64,000 nucleotides of DNA from Campylobacter sp. VBCF_01 NA2 (GTDB taxonomy: Bacteria; Campylobacterota; Campylobacteria; Campylobacterales; Campylobacteraceae). Made by a program: the position numbers and the translations under genes. Where the stretch lies: positions 930,001-994,000 of the forward strand of contig NZ_CP115607.1 in the NCBI RefSeq assembly GCF_027797205.1, in the 5' to 3' direction. Below are positions 26,606-35,052 of this stretch, piece by piece. Position 1 is the first letter of the stretch, and every line of letters begins with the position of its first letter. The notes beneath the pieces are model-generated. The model saw only the letters and a program-made list of their open reading frames with translations, made no database searches and was not told the DNA's origin.

Positions 26606-27172
26606 TTAATTATGGTTTAGTAAAAGCATTTTGCAACTATTTTCCAAAACAGCGATTTTTTTCGCAAGACTCTGTGCGCTTCTGGCATACGCAAACACGC
26701 CATATCCCCTAACCACGATGATATCACTATTTTCGCTCATCATATAATTGTAAATTTCGTGCGGTGCCCTATCGTGCCAATCATCGTAATTTTTCGGATC
26801 GTAAATTTCAAGCCGTTTGATGATAGTCGCACCATAATAATCACGCGGTATGATAAAGTCGTGTTCTAAGGTATATGCAAGCAAATACGGCGGCATAGCG
26901 TAAGCAACGAATTTGGCTTCTTTAATATTTTTATATATATTTAAATGTATATCACTATCTATACTCGCCTCTTCCCAGCGATAGTCCTTTTTGGCAAACA
27001 ACGCCACGAAATCGTCCAAACCTAGGCTGTCAAAAATGGCATTTTTTTTATTGATAATGAATTGATTATCCTTAACTTTGGCTGAAATCGAGCCGTGAAA
27101 AATGCCAAAAAGCTCCTTTCTAAACATCGAAAGCGAAATTCTACGCAAAATTTCGTAATAATACTCGTCCAT
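26606..27172 (-). CDS. Class II aldolase/adducin-like protein
   Basis: A 188-residue protein with the class II aldolase/adducin fold. It shows a FHGSISAKV segment resembling the GN[IL]S phosphate-loop region, and a late DIIVVRGYGVFAYA strand. The usual three-histidine zinc site is not clearly visible (I see His at about 25 and 133 but no H-x-H pair), so it may lack aldolase activity. It lies between the ppiD-like gene and rsmH, a position typical of Campylobacter division clusters, and is divergent from rsmH. Confidence 0.75.
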   Translation of the reverse strand: MDEYYYEILRRISLSMFRKELFGIFHGSISAKVKDNQFIINKKNAIFDSLGLDDFVALFAKKDYRWEEASIDSDIHLNIYKNIKEAKFVAYAMPPYLLAYTLEHDFIIPRDYYGATIIKRLEIYDPKNYDDWHDRAPHEIYNYMMSENSDIIVVRGYGVFAYARSAQSLAKKIAVLENSCKMLLLNHN

Positions 27173-27235
27173 TTTTTACCTTTTACCTAAAAAATGCGCT
27201 ATTATACTAAACTAGAAATTTTAAAAGGATTAAGT

Positions 27236-28171
27236 TTGCAAATTCCTCATATTCCAGTTTTGTTTAACGAAACACTTAGCGCATTTTCGGACACCCAGAG
27301 TGGCTACATACTTGATTGCACCCTAGGATACGCAGGGCATAGCCAAGGTATCTTGCAAAGCCTACCAAATGTCCATTTAATCGCATGTGATAGGGATAGC
27401 GAGGCGATAAATTTTTCAAGTAAAAGGCTAGAAAATTTCAAAGATCGCGTGCAAATCCATAAGGCAAAATTTAGTGAAATTTTAAAAATTTTGCCAGATG
27501 AAAAAATAAAAAACATAAGGGGAATTTTAGCCGATATCGGCGTTTCATCGCTTCAAATCGACAAAAACGAGCGGGGTTTTGGGCTAGGAAGCGACGAGCT
27601 AGATATGCGTATGGACAGCTCCTGCTCAAAAGACGCGAAATTTATAGTAAATAATTATACAAAAGATGAACTTGCACGGATTTTACGCGAATACGGCGAG
27701 CTACCAAACGCATATCAAATCGCTGAAAAAATTATCCAAGCACGCAAACTCTCACCGATTACCAGCGCGAAAGATTTGGCGCAAATAATCGGCACTAAAC
27801 CTGCCAAAAACAGAAGCGTAAGCCCTGCAATCCTCGCATTTCAGGCAATCAGAATCGAGGTAAATAACGAACTTGGCGAACTTGGCGAACTTTTAAATTT
27901 AATCGAACAAAAAGCAAGAAATAAAGTCTTAACTAATGCAAAAATTGCTATAATCTCCTTTCACTCGCTCGAAGATCGTATCGTAAAAACGCGTTTTAAA
28001 GAGTGGGAAAAAGCGTGTATTTGCCCAGAATTTGCACTAAAATGCGAGTGTGGAGCTAACCACAATCTAGGCAAAATCATAAGCAAAAAGCCAATCACCG
28101 CTAGCAGCGAAGAGCTAGCGCAAAATTCTCGCGCAAGCAGTGCGAAGCTGAGAATTTTTCAGATAAAATAG
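27236..28171 (+). CDS. rsmH: 16S rRNA (cytosine-1402-N4)-methyltransferase
   Basis: Methylates C1402 in the decoding centre of 16S rRNA using SAM. The N-terminal HIPVLFNETL and LDCTLGYAGHSQGIL motifs are typical, as are DRGFG-like ERGFGLGSDELDMRMD and the C-terminal ISFHSLEDRIVK. The start is TTG at 27236 after AAAAGGATT; upstream codons are in frame but unsupported. The result is 311 residues. A hairpin (28165-28189) overlaps its stop. Confidence 0.95.
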   Translation: MQIPHIPVLFNETLSAFSDTQSGYILDCTLGYAGHSQGILQSLPNVHLIACDRDSEAINFSSKRLENFKDRVQIHKAKFSEILKILPDEKIKNIRGILADIGVSSLQIDKNERGFGLGSDELDMRMDSSCSKDAKFIVNNYTKDELARILREYGELPNAYQIAEKIIQARKLSPITSAKDLAQIIGTKPAKNRSVSPAILAFQAIRIEVNNELGELGELLNLIEQKARNKVLTNAKIAIISFHSLEDRIVKTRFKEWEKACICPEFALKCECGANHNLGKIISKKPITASSEELAQNSRASSAKLRIFQIK

Positions 28172-28189
28172 CCAAATTTAGGCTATTTT
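28165..28189 (+). terminator. Hairpin at the end of rsmH
   Basis: AAAATAGCC (28165-28173) pairs with GGCTATTTT (28181-28189), seven-base loop, overlapping the rsmH stop codon. A T-rich run follows. It may attenuate or end transcription before the FtsL-like gene. Confidence 0.6.
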
Positions 28190-28299
28190 AGTAAAATTTT
28201 ATTAAAAATTATAAGCAAAATTTTGTGTAAAATATTATGCTAAATTTTACTTATAATTTTTCGAATTTTGAAAATTTTAAAATTTAAGTGGAGAAAATT

Positions 28300-28677
28300 T
28301 TGAATAACGAATATGATTTTATCATAAATAATTCCGTCCCAAACAGAGCTAAATCCGCGCCCAAGACGAGCGAATATATCAGCGACGAACAAAACCAAAT
28401 TTTGCAAAACTACCAAACCACAAATTTCAAAGAGGTAAATTTATCCTTAAACAAACTTTTGATGACCTATTTGATAATGATGTTCGTGTTTTTACTAACC
28501 GTGCCGGCGATTTTTATCCGAAACGAGATTTACTACATTTCGCGCGACATCGCAGAGCTTCGCACCAAACACGAGGTCCTACTCGAAGAAAACCGCGCGC
28601 TTAAAAACAATATCGAGTTTTTGCGCTTCAAAAAAGAGATCATCGACGCCGTCAATCTCGATGACAAACCAAACTAA
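28300..28677 (+). CDS. FtsL-like bitopic membrane protein
   Basis: A 125-residue protein with a 50-residue cytoplasmic tail, one transmembrane helix (LLMTYLIMMFVFLLTVPAIF, about residues 51-70) and a periplasmic coiled coil of about 45 residues. Size, topology and position directly after rsmH match FtsL, the divisome protein that is hard to find by sequence. I prefer the TTG at 28300, about 7 bases after a GGAG site; a GTG at 28288 would add four codons. No other divisome gene follows. Confidence 0.6.
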   Translation: MNNEYDFIINNSVPNRAKSAPKTSEYISDEQNQILQNYQTTNFKEVNLSLNKLLMTYLIMMFVFLLTVPAIFIRNEIYYISRDIAELRTKHEVLLEENRALKNNIEFLRFKKEIIDAVNLDDKPN

Positions 28678-28845
28678 CGCCCATTTTGGCTAACTAACAC
28701 ACTAACTAACAAAAAATTTATGTGATTAATTTTAAATTTATTTCGCTACCGCAAGTTTGAAACACTGCCCCGAAATTTTGATTTGCCATTTTGAGAAGCT
28801 GTTTTACTAGGCGTGCAATCCAGAAAAATTCCATAGCACTTAATC

Positions 28846-28892
28846 TGTCATTGCGAAAATTTTGCGTTAGCAAAATTCGTGGCAATCTACGA
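28846..28892. repeat. REP-like dispersed repeat, copy 1
   Basis: Begins TGTCATTGCGAAAATTTTGC and ends GGCAATCTACGA, with an internal ATTTTGC/GCAAAAT palindrome. Nearly identical, in opposite orientation, to the copy at 30416-30459. Confidence 0.65.
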
Positions 28893-28984
28893 GCTAAAAT
28901 CACCGAACGATAAATTCGCAAATTTTATAAAATTCCATAAATTTCAAAATTTTAGCAAACAAACTAACCCTAAATTTTAAACTC

Positions 28985-29014
28985 ATAGATTGCTTCGCTT
29001 CGCTCGCAATGACA
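28985..29014. repeat. REP-like dispersed repeat, copy 2
   Basis: Reads ATAGATTGCTTCGC...TCGCAATGACA, the same termini as the other copies but with a GCTTCGCTTCGC core. Oriented opposite to copy 1. Confidence 0.6.
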
Positions 29015-29068
29015 AATTCAACTACATTTACTACTATTATTGTGGAAATTTTGCAAAAATAAATGAAA

Positions 29069-29387
29069 GGCGTGGCTATAAGCCGAGTTCTGTCTGTGCG
29101 GTCATTTATCTACACTGGTTTTTGCAAACCAGTTCTAGCGAATAGTATCTCATAAGACCTTACCTTCTATTCTTGCTGCGAGTTGGGTTTGCACTGCCGC
29201 CCATGTCTCCATGCGCGCGGTGGGCTCTTACCCCGCCCTTTCACCCTTACCATAGCGCGAACGCTATGGCGGTTTGCTTTCTGTTGCACTTTCCCTATGG
29301 TTTCCCACGGCGTCCGTTAGACGCAACTCTGTCTTATTGCAGCTCGGACTTTCCTCTTGTTTATCACAAGCGACCGCTCGCCACGCC
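29069..29387 (-). ncRNA. rnpB: RNase P RNA (class A)
   Basis: Catalytic RNA of RNase P, which matures tRNA 5' ends. On the minus strand the RNA begins GGCGUGGCGAGCGGUCGC and ends with AGCCACGCC, pairing as helix P1. The universal GAGGAAAGUCCGAGCU segment (CRI) lies near the 5' end. ACAGAACUCGGCUUAUAGCC lies near the 3' end. Length is about 319 nt. A TATAAT on the minus strand at 29396-29401 lies the right distance upstream to start transcription at the P1 helix. Confidence 0.95.
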
Positions 29388-29395
29388 GAAGCGCA

Positions 29396-29401
29396 ATTAT
29401 A
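29396..29401 (-). promoter_or_regulatory. -10 element of rnpB
   Basis: TATAAT on the minus strand, 8 bases before the expected RNase P RNA 5' end. No conserved -35 is seen, as is usual in Campylobacter. Confidence 0.65.
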
Positions 29402-29473
29402 GCTTTTTATGCTTAAATTTTATTTCTTAACCTAAAAATGCTATTATTGGTTTTTCACTACAAAGGATAGCAA

Positions 29474-30316
29474 ATGAACGATTTATTAAAAAAACTCTCA
29501 CCGCTACACCAAGCATACATACAACAGACAATAGACACATTTGGATCAGACCACTATACCACCGCCTATGCTTACTATGATATAGGCAAGAGTAATAAAA
29601 AATCTGGGGATTATAATATTGCCTTGGCATGCTTTGAGGCGGCACTTAATATACAAGAAAAGGTCTTTGATAATACTCACTCAGATAAGATCCACCCGGA
29701 CATCGCCCGCTCTTATGTTAACATCGCAGAGTGCCATGCTAATCTAGGAAACAGTGAAAAAGCGCTTGAATACTATAATAATGCTATAAAATGCGGATTA
29801 GAAGTGCTTGAAACGCAGCGGAGAAACCCTGAAAAAAAAGATATTTCTTACATTGCAGATATCTATGTTTTTCTAGGAGTAGCTTATTCAGCAATCAAAG
29901 ATTTTGATAATGCCATAGAATATAAACTAAAAGCTCTCAATGTGCGAGAGATGATTTTGGATAAAAACAGTAGGGATATTATAGAATCTTGTTTGTTATT
30001 AGCGATGGATTATTCACACATAAATGATAATGACAATACGATAAAATACTGCCAAAAAGTGCTTCAAATGCTAAAAGAGTCGTCAGATAAAGATGATGGA
30101 CCTAGCCACGCAATTAGCGAAAATTTAGGGCTTAGCAATGATGAAATTATCGGCGCAACTTACGGGATTTTAGGGCGATCGTATTTTTTAAAAAACGAGT
30201 ATAGCAAAGCCTTGGAAATCTTTGAAAAAGTGCTAGATATATCTGAGCGTTTAGGCGATATCGATAGCGTAATTTTCACAAAACAACTCATAGCTGAAAT
30301 AAAACAAAAGCTGTAA
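29474..30316 (+). CDS. Tetratricopeptide repeat protein
   Basis: A 280-residue soluble protein made almost wholly of TPR units (about five or six). The repeats look like the kinesin-light-chain/TPR_12 type: YYDIGKSNKKSGDYNIALACFEAAL, SYVNIAECHANLGNSEKALEYYNNAI and YGILGRSYFLKNEYSKALEIFEKVL. No signal peptide or enzyme domain is attached, so it is probably a protein-interaction scaffold. It is divergent from rnpB with a good AAAGGA site. The partner is unknown. Confidence 0.88.
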   Translation: MNDLLKKLSPLHQAYIQQTIDTFGSDHYTTAYAYYDIGKSNKKSGDYNIALACFEAALNIQEKVFDNTHSDKIHPDIARSYVNIAECHANLGNSEKALEYYNNAIKCGLEVLETQRRNPEKKDISYIADIYVFLGVAYSAIKDFDNAIEYKLKALNVREMILDKNSRDIIESCLLLAMDYSHINDNDNTIKYCQKVLQMLKESSDKDDGPSHAISENLGLSNDEIIGATYGILGRSYFLKNEYSKALEIFEKVLDISERLGDIDSVIFTKQLIAEIKQKL

Positions 30317-30321
30317 TTTTC

Positions 30322-30382
30322 TTGCAACAAGAGCGTTGCAAAAATTTTAAAATTTCGCAGAAATTTTAAAATTCTGCGAAAT
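30322..30382 (+). terminator. Hairpins after the TPR gene
   Basis: TTGCAAC (30322-30328) pairs with GTTGCAA (30335-30341), followed by AAAATTTT. A second, longer inverted repeat follows at 30351-30382 (AATTTCGCAGAA with TTCTGCGAAATT). They probably terminate the TPR transcript. Confidence 0.5.
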
Positions 30383-30415
30383 TCTGCCATTTGCCCTGCT
30401 TTTAATTTAAACTTT

Positions 30416-30459
30416 GTAGATTGCCACGAATTTTGCTACGCAAAATTCTCGCAATGACA
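30416..30459. repeat. REP-like dispersed repeat, copy 3
   Basis: GTAGATTGCCACGAATTTTG at the left and TCGCAATGACA at the right; near-identical to copy 1 in reverse. A truncated relative, ATAGATTGCGTCAGCAAG, follows at about 30504-30521. Confidence 0.65.
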
Positions 30460-30539
30460 CCAAAAGCAAAATTTGCAAATTTTAAAATTTCGGCGCAGTA
30501 TCCATAGATTGCGTCAGCAAGAAATTTGAAATTTTAATT

Positions 30540-32360
30540 CTACTTTTTCTTCAAATTTTGCGTAGAATTTGCCGTAGCGTTTGCGTCGATATAGCCCATA
30601 TCCACGAGTTTTTCAAAGATTTTTTTCACCACAGGACCAGCCGCGCTTCCGCCACCGCCTCCATGCTCGACTAGCACCGTGACGGCGTATTTTGGGTTTT
30701 CATACGGGCCGAAGCTCGTCATCCACGCATGCGAGCGGTGGAAATAATCCATTTGCGACTCTTTTAGGCGTTTATTTGTCTTTTGCGATAGTCCTACGAC
30801 CTGCGCGGTGCCGGTTTTGACCGCGAGCGGGACGACGGCGTCTTTCATGATTTTATACGCAGTTCCGCCGTTTGGGTTGTTTCCCACCTCATACATACCG
30901 CGCCTTACAAGCGGGAGTTGGTTTTTTTCAGCCGGAGTGAAAAGCTCGCCCGGCTCGAAGCTAATCTCTTCGCCGTCAATGCTCTTTAAAAAATGCGGGA
31001 TTATCGCCTTGCCTGTGGCGATTTGGGCTGTGTTTTTGGCTACTTGCATAGGCGTTACTAGCACATCGCCTTGACCGATTGAGGCATTTACGGTCTCGCC
31101 TTGATACCATGGGCGTTTGAATTTCTGCATTTTCCACGCCTTATTTGGCATGGTGCCTACGAATTCGTTCGGCAAATCCACGCCTGTTTTCACGCCATAT
31201 CCCATGCGGTTAAGGTAAGCTGACATATAATCAATCCCCACAATCAACGAGCCTTCGTAAAAATATATATCACAGCTACTTTTGATAGCCTGCACTAGGC
31301 TCACTCTGCCGTGCCCTCCACTACTCCAACACCTAAATCTGCGCCCTCCAAGCTCAATCGCACCACCGCAAAACGCGCTCCAATTCTCATTTATCTTGCC
31401 GCTGTTTAAAAAACTCATTCCAACAGCCATTTTGATTACCGAGCCTGGCGGATAGAGGCCATTTACGAGCTTGTTTGTAAATGGGTGGCGCGGATCTTTG
31501 ATTAGCTCGTCCCACTGGGCTTGCGAAATTCCGCCCACAAAGGTGTTTAGATTATACTCAGGGAAGCTTCCAGCGCCCAGTATCGCGCCGTCTTTTAGAT
31601 CAATCACGATCGCCACGCCGTCTTTGTCTTTGAAAATTTCCTCTAAATATCTTTGGAATTCCAAATCAATCGTCAGCGAAATCTCGCTACTGCTTGGCTC
31701 CTCGTATGAAATCTCCTCGACAACCTCATTTAGCGCAGTTACCTTGGTCTTGCGCTCGCCCCTTTTGCCCTGTAAAATTTCATTATAATACCCCTCCACA
31801 CCGCTTCTGCCGTTATATCCAGTAAGAGCCGAAAGAGGGTTGGATTTGATATCTTTTTTATTCGCGCGTCCGACATAGCCGATGATATGTGAGGCGAGGT
31901 GATTGTGCGGATAATAGCGTTGCGAAGCAGGCTCGACACGGATATTTTCGTGCAGATTTAAATTCGCAAAATGCGTGATTGTTTCGTTGTAATCCAAAAA
32001 TTTAACGACTTCGATAAAATTTTGGTTATAAACCGAGTTTTCGTCCTTGTAAATTTTGCGCATTTGCGTGGTGTTTAAATCCGCGAAATATTTGCTGATA
32101 TTTGCTAGCTCAGCGTCCAGCGCGCTATCTTTTAAATGTGGCGCAATCAAAAGCGAAAATCCGATATTATTAATCGCTAGCGGGCGGTTTTTGGCGTCTA
32201 GTATCTGCCCCCTCACAGGCGGGATATACTCGGTCGAGACGACATTGTTTTTGGCGATTTGCTCGTAAAATTCGTTTGATTTGATAGCTAGATAATACAC
32301 CCTAACCAAAAGCATGGTAAAAAACGCCAAAACAAAGAAAAAGACGAATTTCAATCTCAT
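30540..32360 (-). CDS. mrdA: Penicillin-binding protein 2 (elongation transpeptidase)
   Basis: Class B PBP that crosslinks lateral-wall peptidoglycan, 606 residues. It has an N-terminal membrane anchor, a pedestal domain starting at EYIPPVRGQILDAKNRPLA, and the transpeptidase domain with the nucleophile in PPGSVIKMAVG (S-x-x-K), SCD as second motif and KTGTAQV as third. A Gly-rich loop GGGGGSAAGP lies near the C-terminus. Its ATG overlaps the stop of the MreD-like gene. It is last in a seven-gene envelope operon. Confidence 0.95.
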   Translation of the reverse strand: MRLKFVFFFVLAFFTMLLVRVYYLAIKSNEFYEQIAKNNVVSTEYIPPVRGQILDAKNRPLAINNIGFSLLIAPHLKDSALDAELANISKYFADLNTTQMRKIYKDENSVYNQNFIEVVKFLDYNETITHFANLNLHENIRVEPASQRYYPHNHLASHIIGYVGRANKKDIKSNPLSALTGYNGRSGVEGYYNEILQGKRGERKTKVTALNEVVEEISYEEPSSSEISLTIDLEFQRYLEEIFKDKDGVAIVIDLKDGAILGAGSFPEYNLNTFVGGISQAQWDELIKDPRHPFTNKLVNGLYPPGSVIKMAVGMSFLNSGKINENWSAFCGGAIELGGRRFRCWSSGGHGRVSLVQAIKSSCDIYFYEGSLIVGIDYMSAYLNRMGYGVKTGVDLPNEFVGTMPNKAWKMQKFKRPWYQGETVNASIGQGDVLVTPMQVAKNTAQIATGKAIIPHFLKSIDGEEISFEPGELFTPAEKNQLPLVRRGMYEVGNNPNGGTAYKIMKDAVVPLAVKTGTAQVVGLSQKTNKRLKESQMDYFHRSHAWMTSFGPYENPKYAVTVLVEHGGGGGSAAGPVVKKIFEKLVDMGYIDANATANSTQNLKKK

Positions 32361-32845
32361 ACAAATCGCCCCTTAAAAAAGAGCAAACTAAGCAAAATAT
32401 CGACCACGATATAGCTTAAATACTCGCTTCCCACACTCATAGCGTCAGCTTTTTTGATATACGAAATCGCGCCATTTACCCCCAAAATCAGCGCATAAGC
32501 AATCACCACATAAAAGCCAAGCAAAAAGTTGCGGAATTTGATATTTCGCAGGCTAAATTCGTAGATAAAAGTGTAAAAAATAATGTAAGCTAGCGCAATG
32601 CTAAATAGGTTAAATCCGTAAATTTGCTCGGCGCAAAATAGATAAAAAATCGCAAAATAGTAAGCGAAATTGTATTTTTTAAATTTGTTTTCATGCTCGA
32701 ATTTCAGCACCACCAAAGTCACGAAAAAAAATCCCAAAAGCGGCGGCAGTCCCCGATACATCACGCTTAAAAGCAGATAAAACGCGACGCCAAAGCTTAG
32801 GGCAAAATCGACTATAAGGTATAAATTACCGCGACTTCGTTGCAT
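32357..32845 (-). CDS. MreD-like integral membrane protein
   Basis: A 162-residue hydrophobic protein of about five transmembrane helices starting MQRSRGNLYL. Sequence motifs are weak, but size, topology and position directly before a PBP2 gene match MreD, the rod-complex protein. I chose the ATG at 32845; TTG codons upstream (32881) would extend it further into the acetyltransferase gene. It overlaps the acetyltransferase gene by 34 bases and mrdA by 4. Its assignment to the rod complex is inference. Confidence 0.6.
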   Translation of the reverse strand: MQRSRGNLYLIVDFALSFGVAFYLLLSVMYRGLPPLLGFFFVTLVVLKFEHENKFKKYNFAYYFAIFYLFCAEQIYGFNLFSIALAYIIFYTFIYEFSLRNIKFRNFLLGFYVVIAYALILGVNGAISYIKKADAMSVGSEYLSYIVVDILLSLLFFKGRFV

Positions 32846-33411
32846 ACTGGAAACTTTTTGCAAGATATACAATCTGCCCAAATTTTTTGGGCTGGAAGCT
32901 CGTCTTTACTGATTTCTTTAAAGCCGTTTTGCTCGAAAAAATGCTTTTGATAAGTTAGCGCAAAGACATTTTTTAAGCCATAAAATTTCGCCTCGTCTAG
33001 CAGGGCTTTGACGATTTTTGAGCCGATTCCTCGCCTGCGAAATTTCGGCGAAACGACAAATGAGCGAATTTCTGCAAGATCTGCATTGAAAATTTTCAAA
33101 GACGCATATCCTGCAAGTTCGGCGTTTTGTGGTTTTTGGGCGAAATACTGCGTGTAAGAGGCGCAAATTTGGGAATTTTGGTTTGAAATTTCACTAGAAT
33201 TTGCCCCTAAATTTGCACTATCAAATTTCGGCTCAGTGTTTTCTGGCTTGGCGCGCGCCTCATCGCAGACATACGCTAGCGTATATGAGCGGATATTTGT
33301 GGCGATTTCGTCGTTGCTTCTAGGCAAAATCACGCCACTTTCAACCTCGGCTTTTATCATTTCTTGCATTGCGCCTATGTCGCACAGACGCGGTTTTTCT
33401 AGCACTATCAT
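32812..33411 (-). CDS. GNAT acetyltransferase, short N-acetylglutamate synthase type
   Basis: A 199-residue GNAT protein. The acetyl-CoA pyrophosphate loop is RRRGIGSKIV (motif A), preceded by the strand LAEIRSFVVSP. The C-terminal LPAQKIWADCISCKKFPVC is a pattern I associate with short single-domain ArgA enzymes acting on glutamate for arginine synthesis. A 40-residue Asn/Ser/Gln-rich insertion splits the N-terminal part. It sits inside the envelope operon, coupled to engB by an ATGA overlap, an odd place for an arginine gene. Its substrate is unproven. Confidence 0.72.
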   Translation of the reverse strand: MIVLEKPRLCDIGAMQEMIKAEVESGVILPRSNDEIATNIRSYTLAYVCDEARAKPENTEPKFDSANLGANSSEISNQNSQICASYTQYFAQKPQNAELAGYASLKIFNADLAEIRSFVVSPKFRRRGIGSKIVKALLDEAKFYGLKNVFALTYQKHFFEQNGFKEISKDELPAQKIWADCISCKKFPVCNEVAVIYTL

Positions 33412-34046
33412 AGTCCAAACGCCTTTTTTATGATTAATTCGCGTGCTTTGGCTATGCCAGAACCTTTCAGCGTCGAGACGAAAAGTGCGCCAGGATTGCT
33501 TTTAAGTAGCTTTGCGCGCCCAGCTTGATTTAGTTTGTCAGCTTTCGTGTAAAGGCGCAAAATTTGCTGATCGCCTCGCAAAAAGCTCTCCACATACTCG
33601 CGCAAATTTCTATCAATATCCAAATCGAATTGGCGCGAATCTATCAAATGGACAAAAAGCTTGATATTTTGGCGGTTTTTGATAAATTCGTCCAAATTTT
33701 TCTGCCAGATATAGTGCATTTTTTTCGATACTTTTGCATATCCAAAACCCGGCAAATCCACAAACATAAGCGAAAAATTCTCGCCTAAATTTGCCAAAGC
33801 TTCATCAAATTTTTCATTTTCGCTAAATTTTTGCCCAAATTTTACCTCGAAATAATTCACAAGTTGCGTCTTGCCCGGCGTCGAGCTTGATTTGGCTAGC
33901 CCTTTGCGCTGAGTTAGAGCGTTTATCAGGCTGGATTTGCCCACATTTGAGCGCCCCAAAAACGCCACCTCGCTCATCGCAAACTCTGGACTATCGGCAA
34001 TCCCTGCGGCGGAAGTTATAAATTTCGCGTCGTTTATGTTTATCAT
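33408..34046 (-). CDS. engB: Ribosome biogenesis GTPase EngB/YsxC
   Basis: Small GTPase needed for 50S subunit assembly, 212 residues. G1 is GRSNVGKSSL near residue 31, G3 is DLPGFGYAKV, and G4 is TKAD. The G2 Thr lies in STPGKTQLVNYF. It overlaps lptA and the acetyltransferase gene by 4 bases each. Confidence 0.95.
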   Translation of the reverse strand: MININDAKFITSAAGIADSPEFAMSEVAFLGRSNVGKSSLINALTQRKGLAKSSSTPGKTQLVNYFEVKFGQKFSENEKFDEALANLGENFSLMFVDLPGFGYAKVSKKMHYIWQKNLDEFIKNRQNIKLFVHLIDSRQFDLDIDRNLREYVESFLRGDQQILRLYTKADKLNQAGRAKLLKSNPGALFVSTLKGSGIAKARELIIKKAFGL

Positions 34047-34558
34047 TTTTGCTGATCTTCTACTTGAAAGATTAATCTCACAGGCTTTTTGCCAGCGCCG
34101 CCATTTGGCGCAGATTTGACCTCATAGGTGCCTTTGGTGCGATTGACCACAATCTGCTCGCCAAAGACCTCTTTTTTGGTCTCAGTTTCGTGCAAATGCG
34201 CGTTTCCTTCGAGCGTGTATGTCTCAGCGCCCGGCGTGTATGTCAGCACTGCGCCCTGCCCGTCGTAGTGTTTGTCATTTACTAGCACCTTAAATTTCGC
34301 ATTTCCTGTGGCGACATATTTTGTGGGTTGCTTTTTGGCGTCGAAATAAATCGTAACCTTATCCGAAGTTAGCGTATCATAAGAGCCTTTTTTTATCTTT
34401 ACATTGCCCGTTAGGGTGCTTATTTGTTTGACCTCGTCAGCGAAAAAATTATCCGCCGTAACCTCGACTAACTCAGGTGCGCCAAATGCGCTCATACAAG
34501 CCAAAAGCGATGAAAAAATCGCTAATTTGATGAATTTTTGTCCTGCGTGTAATACCAT
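34043..34558 (-). CDS. lptA: Periplasmic LPS transport protein LptA
   Basis: A 171-residue OstA/LptA-like protein. An N-terminal signal peptide ends near MSAFGAPE. The mature part has the beta-jellyroll pattern (VEVTADNFFADEVKQISTLTGNVKIKKGSYDTLTSDKVTIYFD) that forms the periplasmic bridge for lipopolysaccharide or lipooligosaccharide. An AAAAGGAATTC ribosome site sits inside the end of lptC, with which it overlaps by 37 bases. Confidence 0.9.
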   Translation of the reverse strand: MVLHAGQKFIKLAIFSSLLACMSAFGAPELVEVTADNFFADEVKQISTLTGNVKIKKGSYDTLTSDKVTIYFDAKKQPTKYVATGNAKFKVLVNDKHYDGQGAVLTYTPGAETYTLEGNAHLHETETKKEVFGEQIVVNRTKGTYEVKSAPNGGAGKKPVRLIFQVEDQQK

Positions 34559-35052
34559 GCGTGAATTCCTTTTGAGTTTGTTTTTTTATTTTTTGTATCG
34601 TAACTGATTTTTTCGCCAGTTACTTTGTTTTCGCCCTGAGTGAGGGTGTATGGCACATCTGAGCGAACGATTTTGTTTTTGAGATTGTAGGTGATTTGCT
34701 CGGATTTGTAATCTATTTCGTCGCTGTTGCGGTAATGCGCCGAACCGCTAAATTTGATATTATCGCCCTTTTTAACGGCTAAATTTGAGCTAATTGTGTG
34801 ATTTATATCATCTAAAATCACAGCGCCAAATTCGTAAAATTCATCGCGATCTTTGTAGCGAATCCCGTTTTTGGCTCTAAATTCGCCAGTGATTTTCTCG
34901 CCCACTTGATAATCTCTCACGCCTTGCATTTCGAGATTTGAGACATTTAAATTTTCCTTAAACATCTCCTCGAAATACGGAGTTTGCACGCTTAGAAACA
35001 CCATAGCGACGCTAAAAATTGCGATTACGACATAAAAAATTTTTATAACCAT
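34522..35052 (-). CDS. lptC: LPS export protein LptC
   Basis: A 176-residue bitopic protein with one N-terminal transmembrane helix (about residues 5-22) and a periplasmic beta-jellyroll domain (YKDRDEFYEFGAVILDD, YRNSDEIDYKSEQITYNL). It connects the inner-membrane LptBFG transporter to LptA. It overlaps kdsC by 10 bases and lptA by 37, so these three genes for LPS synthesis and transport are translationally linked. Confidence 0.88.
   Translation of the reverse strand: MVIKIFYVVIAIFSVAMVFLSVQTPYFEEMFKENLNVSNLEMQGVRDYQVGEKITGEFRAKNGIRYKDRDEFYEFGAVILDDINHTISSNLAVKKGDNIKFSGSAHYRNSDEIDYKSEQITYNLKNKIVRSDVPYTLTQGENKVTGEKISYDTKNKKTNSKGIHAWYYTQDKNSSN

Larger units (their letters stand above)
28678..29068. 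other. Intergenic region between the FtsL-like gene and rnpB
   Basis: About 390 bases without a credible gene. It has a short direct repeat, CTAACTAACA twice (near 28690-28711), and two copies of the TGTCATTGCGA-type dispersed repeat: 28846-28892, and in reverse at 28985-29014. Confidence 0.6.

Noticed and set aside
29173-29430. An 85-codon plus-strand frame near 29.2 kb
   Set aside because: It lies across the RNase P RNA gene on the other strand and reads its complement.
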